From Powellomyces hirtus (Eukaryota; Chytridiomycota; Chytridiomycetes; Spizellomycetales; Powellomycetaceae): a stretch of 64,000 bases of DNA. The notes beneath the pieces were generated by a model. The model had not been told where the DNA came from. It worked only from the letters and a program-made list of their open reading frames with translations, and searched no databases. Location: positions 62,001 to 126,000 of the forward strand of contig JAHLKG010000007.1 of NCBI GenBank assembly GCA_025526995.1, read 5' to 3'. This document shows positions 54,001 to 64,000 of this stretch, piece after piece. A program made the translations under genes and the position numbers. Numbering within the stretch: position 1 is the first letter of the stretch; every line of letters starts with the position of its first letter.

Positions 54001-55018
54001 ATGCTCAAGATCCCCAGAGTGCCCTGTATCTGCTGGTCTGTGTGGACGACATGATTCTGGCATCCAAATCCATGGCCACATCAAGTCTGAGCTGTCCAAG
54101 CAGTTCAAAATGACAGACATGGGCGCTCTGGGCCTGTTTCTCAGAGTTGAGATTACCAGGGACTGCCCCAGCCGTCGCCTGTGGCTCTCTCAGAAGCACT
54201 ATCTCCAGAAGATGCTTGCCAGCTTTGGCATGGCCAACTGCAAACCAGTCAGCACACCAATGGAGACCTCCACTCGCTTGACCAAGGCCATGGAGCTCCA
54301 AAGCAATGAGGAGAAGGCCCAGATGGCAAACACACCCTACCGGAGTGCTGTTGGCAGCCTGATCTATGGCATGCTTGGCACTAGGATCGATTTCGCAGCC
54401 TCTGTGGGCAGTGTGAGCCAGTTCATGGCCAACCCTGGGCCTGGACACTGGCAAGCTGTAAAGCGCATTCTGCGCTATGTGTCAGGCACCCTGGACACTG
54501 TTCTCGAGCTGGGAGGATCCTTCAGCACGGCCCCAGACCTGGAAGAGTACTCTGACTCGGACTGGGCTGGCTGCCCAGACTCCAGGCACTCAACCACTGG
54601 CTTTGTCTTCATATTTGGAGGCCCTGTAGCCTGGCAAAGCAAGCGCCAGCCCACTTTGGATCTGTCCAGCACTGAGGCAGAGTACATGGTGCTCACTCAG
54701 GCCTGCAAAGAGACAATTTGGCTCAGGCAGCTACTGATTGAGCTGGCTATCCCCAGGGATTGCCTTGCAAAATCTATGAGGACAACCAGGGCTGCATTGC
54801 GCTTGCCAGGAACTCCACAAGCCATGCCAGGACCAACCACATCAACATCAGGCACCACTTCATCTGTGAAGCCATTGCAATCAACATGTGGGCCTAGAAT
54901 ACTGCCCCACCAAGGACATGGCAGCTGATCTGCTCACCAAGCCGTTGCCCAGCCCCCTGTTTGCAAAGCTGTGTGAGAAGCTGGGGCCTGGGAATCAAGT
55001 CTGTTGTTCGAGTGGGAG
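51059..55018 (+). pseudogene. gag-pol: family-4 copia copy J: Gag-Pol, multiply broken
   Basis: Gag opens at ATG 51059 (MSSDPDTGRLT; UBN2-type FTGKNFHIWKFKMQAML) for 292 codons. The zinc knuckle reads CLYCGKEGQFKKER, missing the His and last Cys. Protease DSGASQ is in another frame (about 51862). GAG-pre-integrase HRCLGHLS is near 52285. The integrase D residues (HSDVCEP, SDQGGDY) remain, but a deletion at about 52725 (between HQLSS and the MLVEMAQ equivalent) removes the region with the catalytic Glu. RT (CVDDM near 54043) and RNase H follow with further frameshifts. Nearly every lesion in the 5' part recurs in K. Confidence 0.9.
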
Positions 55019-55437
55019 TGCTGGAGTCTGTATCTCTGTCTGTAGATGCCCAATCCCCAGCTGTGGGCGGCGTTGAATAGCCCGGGTTGTGCGGCAACCA
55101 ACAAGCCTTGTTTGAGTTAGAGGGAGCCAAAGCTGACCCAGTTGTGGCAGGCTACATCCTGAGGCTGTGTTGGTTGAGCTGAGCCTCTGCCAAGGATCTT
55201 GGCAATGCTCAGAGCAGTCTCAAAGCGCCTGCAGAGAACTCAGCATTGCTTGGCACTGCTCAGCCAGGGTCTGCCAAGACCAGGCACAGCCATGCCAAGG
55301 GACTTGGCATCCTTGGCAGTGTACAGAAAGTCTCCTATAAAAGGCCAGTGATCTCTGGTCCCTCCCTCTAAAATAATAAGAAAGTTTTCCATAACAATCA
55401 ACACATTGCAGAGCTTCCTGATCATACCTGATCAACA
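55019..55437 (+). repeat. family-4 LTR shared by copies J and K
   Basis: 419 bp, practically the same as 45172-45590. Followed by the PBS of K (55438-55451). Confidence 0.95.
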
Positions 55438-55562
55438 GGTTATGAGCCCTGCATCTGCAACTCATTGATCAATCAAGAAAATCAACATCAACTCCAACAA
55501 CCCATTCCCTTTACTGTTATTCCTCTCTTTCCCAACCTCCCACAACCTTCAACAAACTCATC

Positions 55563-58500
55563 ATGTCCTCTGATCCTGACACCGGCCGCCTCACCATTGA
55601 CAAGTTCACTGGCAAAAACTTCCACATCTGGAAATTCAAGATGCAGGCCATGCTGAAAGCCAAGAGCTTGTGGAGTGCCATCGAATGGACACTTCCTCTG
55701 GACACCTGCGACCAGGATGCTTGCAGGAAGGAGGAGAAGGCTATGGCTGCCTTGTTGCTGTTGTTGGGAGACAAGCAACTCATGCATGTGCAGAACGCTG
55801 CAACTGCTGCTGAGGTCTGGAGGAAGCTGAAGGAAGTGCATGAGAGGAAGGGGATTGCGAACAAGCTCTATCTGAGATGCAAGTTCCTAACAGTGGCGAT
55901 GAAGGATGGAGAAGGGATGTTGGAACACATCAACAAGGTCAAGATGATTGCTCAACAGTTGGAGGCAATTGGGGCAAAGGTGGACAATGAGGATGTCATC
56001 ATCACACTACTCTACAGCCTGTCAGAGAGCTTTGAGTCACTCTTTGTGTCTCTGGACTCCAGGGTGGATGACCTGACTCTGGAGTTCCTCACTGCAAGGC
56101 TTCTGCATGAGGAGACACACCACTCTGAAGGACAGGATGGCGGTGGAAAGGACGGCACAGCCTTCTATGGCAGAAGCTGGATCAGCAACACCACTATGGA
56201 GAAGGCAGCAGGGCCTTGCTTATATTGTGGGAAGGAAGGGCAGTTCAAAAAGGAGCGCAGGAAAAGGCTGGCAGCAGAGCAGCAGAGCTCAGAGGCGAAC
56301 CAGGCTTTTGGGCCTGAGGCCTTTGCCTTTCTCGGCCACCAGCAGCAGGGGTGGCCATTGGATCATCGACTCGGGTGCATCACAGCCCAAGACCAGCAAC
56401 AGAGCCTGGCTGAGCAACTTGCAACCTCGCAACAATGCTAGGGTGCATCTGGCTGACAACAGGATGGTGGAGGGAACTGAGAAAAGCACAACAACCATCC
56501 AGACAGCTCTCTCTAATGGGAGGACAATCACCTGCACCTTCAAGGATGTCTGGCTTCTGCCCAAACTCGAGAGGAGCCTTCTGTCAGTTGGTCAGCTGGA
56601 GGGAGCAGGAGCCAACATCCAGTTTGGAAGATGCAAAGTCAGGACCAGTATGGGCGCGCTTGCTCTGAGTTGCAACCGTCAGGAGGGTCTTTATGCCCTG
56701 GGACAACCTCTGGATGCTGCTGCCCCGTGCCATGCTGTTGCCATGCTGTTGCCATCAGCACAACTTCAGCAACTCTAGAGACCTGGCATCGATGCCTGGG
56801 GCATCTCAGCCATCAGAGCATGCAGCTTATGGCCAGGAAGGGCCTGGTCCACAGCATGGAATCAGTAGGAGTGCTGGAAATGGCTCCCTCCCCAACCTGT
56901 GCTCTAGACAAGGCCACCTAACTGCCCTTCCCTAAGGAGCGCTCATCCAGGGCTTCAGAAGTCTTGGAACAGGTCCATTCAGATGTCTGTGAGCCAATGA
57001 GGATGCTCACAATTGGAGGAGCTCGCTATTTTGTCCTCTTCATTGACGCCAAGAGCAGGGCAGTCTTCCCCTATTTACTTCCCAGCTTCAAGATCTTTGC
57101 TGCAGCGGCTGCAACAGAGACCGGATGCTTGCTCAAGGTCCTTCAGTCTGACCAAGGTGGAGACTACCTGTCCAAGGCATTCTCAAACTTCACTCAGTAT
57201 TTGGGCATCCGACACCAGCTCAGTTCCGGATGCTTGTTGAGATGGCTCAATGTCTGCTGCTCCAAGCTGGACTTCCCTAAAAGTTCTGGGGTGAAGCGCT
57301 CATGACAGCCGTATACTTGAGGAACCGAAGCCCCGCTGGAGCTCTCCACAACAAGGCCACACTCTGGCAGATCTGGACAGGCACGTGTCCAAACATTCAG
57401 CACCTCCGCATCTTTGGCCGCACAGCCTATGCTTCCATTCTCAAGAAAAACCAGCACAAGCTTGGTCCAGACGCCACCAGATGCATCTTCCTGGGCTACA
57501 GCCAGACTACAAAAGGCTATCGACTCTGGGACTAGGCTGCTGGCAAGCTGGTTGAGACGGAGACATCTGGGTTGATGAGAAGTCCCTTGCTGGAGATCCT
57601 GGCAAGCCGGATCCTGCTGCCCAGGCTTCCACTGACGTGGCAGATGAGCTATCAGATGCTGAAGATGACTCTTCTCAGCAAGGGGAGGTGCTGGAGGATG
57701 CCTGGGAGCAGGGAGACAAGCTGGGTGGTGGCTCTGAGCAAGGCGAGGACTTTGTGGATGCTCAGGAGCACCAGCCCAGCCCTGTGGAAATGATCCCATT
57801 TGCTCCCAGGAAGCCTAAGGCCACCAAAGTGCCTGAATGGAGCTTAACCTGCATCCGACAGCCCCCAGAGTACTAGAAGTCAGGGACTGGTGTGCTGGCT
57901 GAGGCAACTGGCCTGCTGGCTGAGGCTACTGCACCTGGAGAGGACAAACCTGCCTCCCTCCAGGCTGCTCTCAAAGCCCCCGATGCAAGGCAGTGGGAGC
58001 AAGCAGCTCAAACCAAACTCAACAGCCTGCATGCCAACCACACCTGGGATCTCGTTCCCTTGCCTGCACAGTGTCAGCCCATCAAGTGCAAGTGGGTCTT
58101 CAAGATCAAGAGAGCAGCAGACGGCTCGCTCCAGCGCTACAAGGCCTGTCTGGTTGCCAAAGGCTTCTCTCAACGAGAGGGAGTTGATTATGGCGAACCC
58201 TTTGCTCCTGTGGCCAAGTTTGGCTCTGTCAGGACGGTTCTGGCTGTTGCAGCCATTGAGGACATGGAGCTGGAGCAGATGGATGCTGTGACAGCATTCC
58301 TTTACCCCGACATTGAGGAAGAGATCTATATGGAGCAGCCTGAGGGCTTTGCCATTGCTGGGCAGGAGGACCTGGTCTGCAGACTTCATTGCAGCCAGTA
58401 TGGTCTCAAGCAGTCCTCTTGCAACTGGAACCAGCTTCTCGATGCCCACCTCAAGCAGCTGGGCTTTGTGCAGAGCAATGCTGACAATTGCATGTACTCA

Positions 58501-59524
58501 CTGCATGCTCAAGACCCCCAGAGTGCCCTGTATCTGCTGGTCTGTGTGGACGACATGATTCTGGCATCCAAATCCATGGCCACATCAAGTCTGAGCTGTC
58601 CAAGCAGTTCAAGATGACAGACATGGGCGCTCTGGGCCTGTTTCTCAGAGTTGAGATTACCAGGGACTGCCCCAGCCGTCGCCTGTGGCTCTCTCAGAAG
58701 CACTATCTCCAGAAGATGCTTGCCAGCTTTGGCATGGCCAACTGCAAACCAGTCAGCACACCAATGGAGACCTCCACTTGCTTGACCAAGGCCATGGAGC
58801 TCCAAAGCAATGAGGAGAAGGCCCAGATGGCAAACACACCCTACCGGAGTGCTGTTGGCAGCCTGATCTATGGCATGCTTGGCACTAGGATCGATTTCGC
58901 AGCCTCTGTGGGCAGTGTGAGCCAGTTCATGGCCAACCCTGGGCCTGGACACTGGCAAGCTGTAAAGCGCATTCTGCGCTATGTGTCAGGCACCCTGGAC
59001 ACTGTTCTCGAGCTGGGAGGATCCTTCAGCACGGCCCCAGACCTGGAAGAGTACTCTGACTCGGACTGGGCTGGCTGCCCAGACTCCAGGCACTCAACCA
59101 CTGGCTTTGTCTTCATATTTGGAGGCCCTGTAGCCTGGCAAAGCAGGCGCCAGCCCACTTTGGCTCTGTCCAGCACTGAGGCAGAGTTCATGGTGCTCAC
59201 TCAGGCCTGCAAAGAGGCAATTCGGCTCCAGCAGCTACTGATTGAGCTAGGCTATCCCCAGGGATTGCCTTGCAAAATCTATGAGGACAACCAGGGCTGC
59301 ATTGCGCTTGCCAGGAACTCCACAAGCCATGCCAGGACCAAGCACATCAACATCAGGCACCACTTCATCTGTGAAGCCATTGCCAATCAACATGTGGGCC
59401 TAGAATACTGCCCCACCAAGGACATGGCAGCTGATCTGCTCACCAAGCCGTTGCCCAGCCCCCTGTTTGCAAAGCTGTGTGAGAAGCTGGGGCCTGGGAA
59501 TCAAGTCTGTTGTTCAAGTGGGAG
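55563..59524 (+). pseudogene. gag-pol: family-4 copia copy K: Gag-Pol, multiply broken
   Basis: Same Gag (ATG 55563), knuckle defect, protease frame change, integrase deletion and RT frameshift as copy J. It differs at the 3' end: from about 58600 to 59500 RT C terminus and RNase H are in a single frame (CKIYEDNQGCIALARN, ADLLTKPLP), whereas J and I have a frameshift there. K therefore carries the ancestral 3' end and J a 3' end like that of I. Confidence 0.9.
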
Positions 59525-59943
59525 TGCTGGAGTCTGTATCTCTGTCTGTAGATGCCCAATCCCCAGCTGTGGGCGGCGTTGAATAGCCCGGGTTGTGCGG
59601 CAACCAACAAGCCTTGTTTGAGTTAGAGGGAGCCAAAGCTGACCCAGTTGTGGCAGGCTACATCCTGAGGCTGTGTTGGTTGAGCTGAGCCTCTGCCAAG
59701 GATCTTGGCAATGCTCAGAGCAGTCTCAAAGCGCCTGCAGAGAACTCAGCATTGCTTGGCACTGCTCAGCCAGGGTCTGCCAAGACCAGGCACAGCCATG
59801 CCAAGGGACTTGGCATCCTTGGCAGTGTACAGAAAGTCTCCCATAAAAGGCCAGTGATCCCTGGCCCCTCCCTCTAAAAGAATAAGATAGTTTCCACACA
59901 CGATCAACACATTGCAGAGCTTCCTGATCATACCTATTCAACA
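59525..59943 (+). repeat. terminal family-4 LTR (3' LTR of K)
   Basis: 419 bp, TGCTGGAGTC...CTATTCAACA. It is more diverged from the two internal LTRs than they are from each other, mainly in its last 110 bases. The right flank is gypsy element M (ATGGC...). Confidence 0.95.
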
Positions 59944-62426
59944 ATGGCAGCACACAAGCAACCTAACGGGAATTGCTTTTGGCAGGGTGACTGGACATGT
60001 CCATCTTGATCTAGAGATGGGCATCCAAGGCAGCCAACCACAAAACATGCAGTTCAGTATTGTCTTCAGCCTCAGCAGACCTGTGCTCATTGGCATACCC
60101 GGCCTGAAAGAATACAAGGCCAAGCCAGACATTGAATTTGATGTAGTGGAATGCAAAAGCAAGCTTGACAGTCCACAAAGGAAGACACCTATGAAAACGG
60201 CACTTGGCCACTCACCACTGATGGTACCTGTCAGTACGGCAGCATTCATGTCCCAGTTTACATGGAGGAGGAAGAAGCTTACCTGCCAGCCCACCACATC
60301 ATGCACATTACTGCCAGGCCTGAACAAGAAATGAGGCTCAACAAGTGTTACCTGGTTACCGGCAGTAAGAGCATGCAGACTCGCAGTATTTGATGCCCCA
60401 ACCAGCTGAAGCTGAACTGGAATGGCCCCCAGTCGCCATCTTTGCCAGCAAGGGAAAGAAGCTCTGGAAAGGACAGCTACTTGTGGGATAGATTCCAAAG
60501 ACTGGGACCTTGCGGTAGAACCAGTACTAGAAGTATACCTTGCCAAACCCAATGGCCTCAAAGACTGGCTGACACAGCAGATACTGCTTGAGGAAGAAAT
60601 TCCGCGGGCAAAGCTATGGCCCCAGCACTCAAGCCGGCCCAACAGTCCAATTAGAGGAACTAGATTGCGGAAAACTGTGGTCACTGAAGTATTTGACCCC
60701 AAGATTCCTGCATGGCCGAAGATTCCCTATGAACACCACATGGCTAGTATGGAGGGAACCTGACCTATCAGATACCCACCATGGGGTGCAGGAATGGTAA
60801 AAGAAGAGCTACTCAGAGACCATGTCCACATGAGGCTCACAGATGCCGTTGTTCAGCCATCCTGATCCCCATGGGCTGCACCAGTGTCATAAAAGCCCGG
60901 AGGGGGACTACGGTTTGTCACAGACTACATGCAGTTGAACAAGCACACCATCCCGGCCAAGTGCCCATTGCTGCAAGTCGACGCTACCATTGACTACCTG
61001 GCCAGAAAACAGTACTTCACAACAATGGATCTGCGTTGGGGATTCCCGCAAATTCCATCAAGGAAGAACACAAGCACTACACAGAGTTCTGCACTCTGCA
61101 CAGCCTATTTGAGTACAACAGACTACCCTTCACCCTGAAACTCACTGCCCACATTCCAATGCATAATGGATGCTGTGCTAGCTGGTTTGAAGTACCAATT
61201 TTTCCTTGTCTATGTGGATGACATTAGGGGGTTTCAGTTCTGTCGTTTTAGGCCTTACAACGCGTTGTAACTTTCGGCTTGCAACAAAAAGTTACAACGT
61301 CGACAACTTGAGGGCCAACTTTTGCACTTAGCGCGTTTCGCCAATTTCTACCTCCGAAATAGTGGCGGTCTAGACCCGCTTACAACGTTTTTTGTTAACT
61401 CTGCTCGCAAGCAGAGTTAAGAAACTTACAATGTTTTTGCGAACGTTTTGCACATCGTAGTTGCTTAGCAACGGGCATTGCACGGTCCCCCCAAGACATT
61501 GTTGTACTCATATTCCCCTCACTCTCATCCACATTTGATCCATCTCATCCATCTGATCCAAAGTTGCAACGTCACTCTTACAACGTCATCCTGCAACTTT
61601 CCTTTCAAAGCTGAAGAGCTAAACCGGCCGAAAAATGTTGTAGCACTAACAAAAAAACCCGTTGCTATTTTAGGGATACAACTCAGAACTGAAACCCCCT
61701 ATTGTGTGCTCCAACATGTTTGAAGAACATGTCACGCACATAAGCCAGGTGCGCAAACCAATAATGGACACAGGCCCAAGGATAAAATTGGAGAAATGCC
61801 ATTTTGCGCAGAGCACATTGAAATTACTGGGCAAGATTGTCAACAGACACAGCGAGCAGTTGACCCTGTCAAAGTCAAGGGAATCCAAGCAATCAATGTC
61901 TCAAAAGAAGTGCCGGAAGTACAGACGGTCCTTGGTATGTGCATTTTCCACCACCAACACATCAAGAACTATGGCACAATTGCATGCCCAATCTATGAGT
62001 TAACCAAACAAGGGGTTGACTGGCAATGGACTGCTGAAGAGCAACGGGTGCTTGACCAGGAAGCTTGAGACGGCCATAAAACAAGCTGCCATATTGGAAT
62101 TCCCAAAGAAAGACATGCCAATGGTACTGTCCACAAACACAAGCAAGGGAGGACTAGGCGGTGCATTGTACAAAGTCAAGGACAATGCACGCATCCCAAT
62201 GGTGTTCTTGAGTTTCTCCCTGACCGACCCTGAAACCTGTTATTCCAACACAGAAAGAGAAGGACTAGCCATCGTCTGGGCCATTCAGAGGCTCAACTCG
62301 TACCTATGGGGCAAGAATTTTACTGTTAAACATGATCAATCCCTGCTACTGCCATTACCGAGAAACAGGCAACCTCTCTGGCAGATGAGCCTGCCAGAGC
62401 TCTGCCCTGGCCGACTACACTTTTAA
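59944..62426 (+). pseudogene. pol: gypsy M pol: protease-like, RT, RNase H
   Basis: A protease-end-like stretch (VLIGIPGLKEYKAKPDIEF) is at about 60088-60145. RT is at about 60800-61800: FVTDYMQLNKHTIPAKCPLL, TTMDLRWGFPQI and the box FLVYVDDI (61204-61226), then, after the MITE, IVCSNMFEEHV. RNase H is at about 62080-62426 (LSTNTSKGGLGGAL, SNTEREGLAIVWAI). At least five frame changes and stops. The YVDD residues themselves are conserved across the MITE junction. Confidence 0.85.
61227..61699. mobile_element. 473-bp MITE with 16-bp terminal inverted repeats and TA target duplication
   Basis: Left end GGGGGTTTCAGTTCTG (61227-61242) and right end CAGAACTGAAACCCCC (61684-61699) are perfect inverted repeats. 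The flanks are TA (61225-61226) and TA (61700-61701). Removing the insert plus one TA restores the RT reading ...YVDDIIVCSN... of gypsy M. No transposase is encoded. An 11-bp internal palindrome (TTAACTCTGCT-cgca-AGCAGAGTTAA, 61395-61420) and repeated ACAACG motifs are inside. The TA target fits the Tc1/mariner superfamily. Confidence 0.92.
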
Positions 62427-62654
62427 TATGGTGCAGAAAGCTGGCAAGTCTCCTTCTCACCCTACACCAGACTTTCTGTTGCATCTTCATGATGACCCAC
62501 CAAAATCCAGCATGGTTGCAACTCAGACCGGAGACAGCAATTCACACAATGGGGGTGGGGTGGAGATAGTCTCATACAACAAGGAAGAGAAGGAATAATG
62601 GCTTTTAACTGCAAACATCCCACTTGTGCTGAAGTTGGCCAATGACATTCCCCA

Positions 62655-63043
62655 ATGCCAACAATTCAATGCAGATTTTGCCCCAATCCATCGAACCTTG
62701 TAGAGAGAGCACTGGATGGAACTAAGGATCAGCAGAGAAGCATCAGAAGAATAGCTCACTGCCTTATCCTGCTCAACAGAAAACTGTACTGTGTCCATCA
62801 ATTCGACAAAACCGGATTCTGCACACACATCTTCAACCTACTGGTCGGACACCTAGGAAGAGACAGAACCCTCCAGAAGGTGCTGGAGTCCTGCTGGTGG
62901 CCAGGATGGCACTCAGATGCCATCAAGCATGTCAAGTCCTGCGTGGAGTGCTTGGAACACAAACCTCTGCCAAAGAACCGGGTTGGACCACTAACACCAA
63001 TTATGGTGAACGATCCATGGGAGAAGATTGGCATTGATAATGT
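62655..63043 (+). pseudogene. gypsy M integrase, zinc-binding part
   Basis: HHCC region (HIFNLLVGHLGRDRT, CVECLEHK; about 62828-62962) and the first catalytic Asp (KIGIDNV, about 63027-63043). It is interrupted by a solo LTR and continues in the same frame at 63412. Confidence 0.9.
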
Positions 63044-63411
63044 TATTGGAATGTTGAGACTTGCGTACTCAACGTTTGGTCCTTACATTAGATCCTTACT
63101 TGGATTCTCCGACTAGAACACATGACCGCCACACCAGTAACGCTAAGAGCTGAATTGGATCACGTGTGATCACATGATTGGAGAAAAAGTAGATTAGAAC
63201 GCTCGAAGCGAGACATTACCGATAAGACTTTAAGACATAAAATACATTCACATACATTACATCTCCGTGCATCTGACAACGCTACATCGTCATCTGCATC
63301 ACAGAAGAGCTCTGTAACCCCCCCTCTTACGAAGTATACTGGAGGCCACATCGAATTCGGCCAATCCTCTGCAATTCTGATAAAGTACTGGAAGTGCCGA
63401 TATCTCCATTA
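63044..63411 (+). repeat. solo family-1 LTR
   Basis: 368 bp, TATTGGAATG...TCTCCATTA, flanked by the target duplication AATGT (63039-63043, 63412-63416). It interrupts the integrase of gypsy M and was formed by recombination between LTRs of a lost full-length insertion. No internal sequence remains. Confidence 0.95.
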
Positions 63412-63416
63412 AATGT

Positions 63417-63948
63417 GGGCAAGCTATCAACAACGGCAAGATGCAACAGCTACATTGTTGTGCTAACCGGCTACATGACAAAATGGGTGGAGGTGTTTGC
63501 TGTCCCCAACATCACTGCCAACCGTGTGTCAAAACGCCTAGTTGAAGATGTGTTCTGCCAGTTTGGCATACCCGGACGCATCATTACAGATAGAGGACAG
63601 CCTTTCATCAGCGATCTACAATGCCGCATCTTGAGTCTGCTTGGTGCCCATCCAGCATTCACGTCCCCATACCACCCAAAAGCAGACAGACTGACAGAAA
63701 GGTTCAACGGCACGCTGGTAAGGAAGCTGCAAACATACAATGATAATAAATACTCACACAATGATTTGGACACCCAATTGCCATACAACTTGCTGGCTTA
63801 CCACACAGCAATGCACCAATTGACGCACAGGTCCCCTTTCTTCCCCATCTTTGGACGGGACCCACAGCTGCCAAAGAACTTATTGAAAGCAGAAAAACAC
63901 ACCAGAAGACCGCCCGGACAAACCATCAATGAATGTCCACATGCGTGA
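63417..63948 (+). pseudogene. gypsy M integrase, catalytic core
   Basis: Continues the integrase after the solo LTR: STTARCNSYIVVLTGYMTKW, second Asp in ITDRGQPF (about 63586-63608), third residue Glu in DRLTERFNGTL (about 63688). The frame is open to 63946-63948. Further pol sequence in other frames runs to the window edge. Confidence 0.9.
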
Positions 63949-64000
63949 CTACCAGACAGAAACCCAACTCCAACTGCAGAAAGCTTGGGAGCTAGCAAGA

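Larger units (their letters stand above)
45172..59943 (+). mobile_element. tandem array of family-4 copia copies J and K sharing LTRs
   Basis: Order: LTR (45172-45590), J internal, LTR (55019-55437), K internal, LTR (59525-59943), with I upstream. The repeat period is about 4.5 kb once the inserted element L is discounted (about 4504 and 4506 bp). No target duplication separates neighbouring copies. J and K share the same disabling changes. Confidence 0.95.
59944..64000 (+). mobile_element. decayed Ty3/gypsy element 'M' (continues beyond window)
   Basis: Protease-like, RT, RNase H and integrase segments in order on the plus strand, with many frameshifts, split by a MITE (61227-61699) and a solo LTR (63044-63411). 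It is a different lineage from Y: sequence similarity is low and no chromodomain is visible before the window ends. Confidence 0.85.

Noticed and set aside
51059..54928. Programmed frameshifting in family-4 copies
   Set aside because: Frame changes are numerous, lie inside conserved domains and come with loss of zinc ligands and the integrase Glu. They are decay shared by duplication.
38411..59943. A target duplication around the whole family-4 array
   Set aside because: Left flank TAATG and right flank ATGGC do not match as 5-mers at the same register. The left LTR is old and rearranged.

Overview
This is a gene-poor, transposon-dense stretch of a eukaryotic nuclear genome. A fungus is the best fit. 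(1) The retroelement primer-binding sites (GGTTATGAGCCCTG) match the anticodon arm of a fungal-type initiator tRNA-Met. (2) The two non-retroviral genes that can be modelled have short introns (58-75 nt) with GTAAGT/GTAGGT donors. (3) Almost everything else is LTR retrotransposon. No rRNA, tRNA, CRISPR array or ordinary housekeeping gene was found. The species cannot be named from this window.

Layout. 1-5578: 3' part of a Ty3/gypsy chromovirus ('Y'), with RT-RNaseH-integrase-chromodomain (1-3028), a 0.76-kb array of covarying hairpins (3096-3858), an intron-containing gene on the opposite strand (4092-4783), and a 3' LTR (5304-5578). 5579-37762: an old Ty1/copia element of 'family 1' ('Z', minus strand) split by a 27-kb composite insertion with target duplication AGCTG (5876-5880 and 33288-33292). 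Nested in that composite are a young family-1 copy A (6086-11797), the 3' half of copy B, an LTR-gag fragment of another element (D, 14224-15485), family-1 copy C (15486-21099, plus strand), family-2 copia element E (21100-27284), a gypsy fragment, and family-1 copy F (27605-33287). 37763-38410: a family-1 integrase remnant (W) and an unassigned block with a TATA box. 38411-59943: a tandem, LTR-sharing array of defective 'family 4' copia copies (I, J, K) into which two nearly identical 'family 3' copia elements, H (38514-43852, minus) and L (45697-51034, plus), have inserted in opposite orientations. 59944-64000: a decayed second gypsy element (M) broken by a 473-bp TA-target MITE and a solo family-1 LTR.

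Biology. The intact or nearly intact elements are H (uninterrupted 1357-codon polyprotein, LTR pair with no difference seen), L (one 1-nt deletion) and A (one in-frame TGA, LTRs differing at about one base). The most unusual observations are: copia-order elements (families 1 and 2) that carry a gypsy-type Gag and a chromodomain between integrase and RT; family-1 LTRs ending TA...TA instead of TG...CA, with boundaries fixed by target duplications; a hairpin array with compensatory stem changes; and two intron-bearing antisense genes lying between pol and the 3' LTR of two unrelated retroelements. All calls come from reading the sequence by eye; identities and domain limits are approximate.
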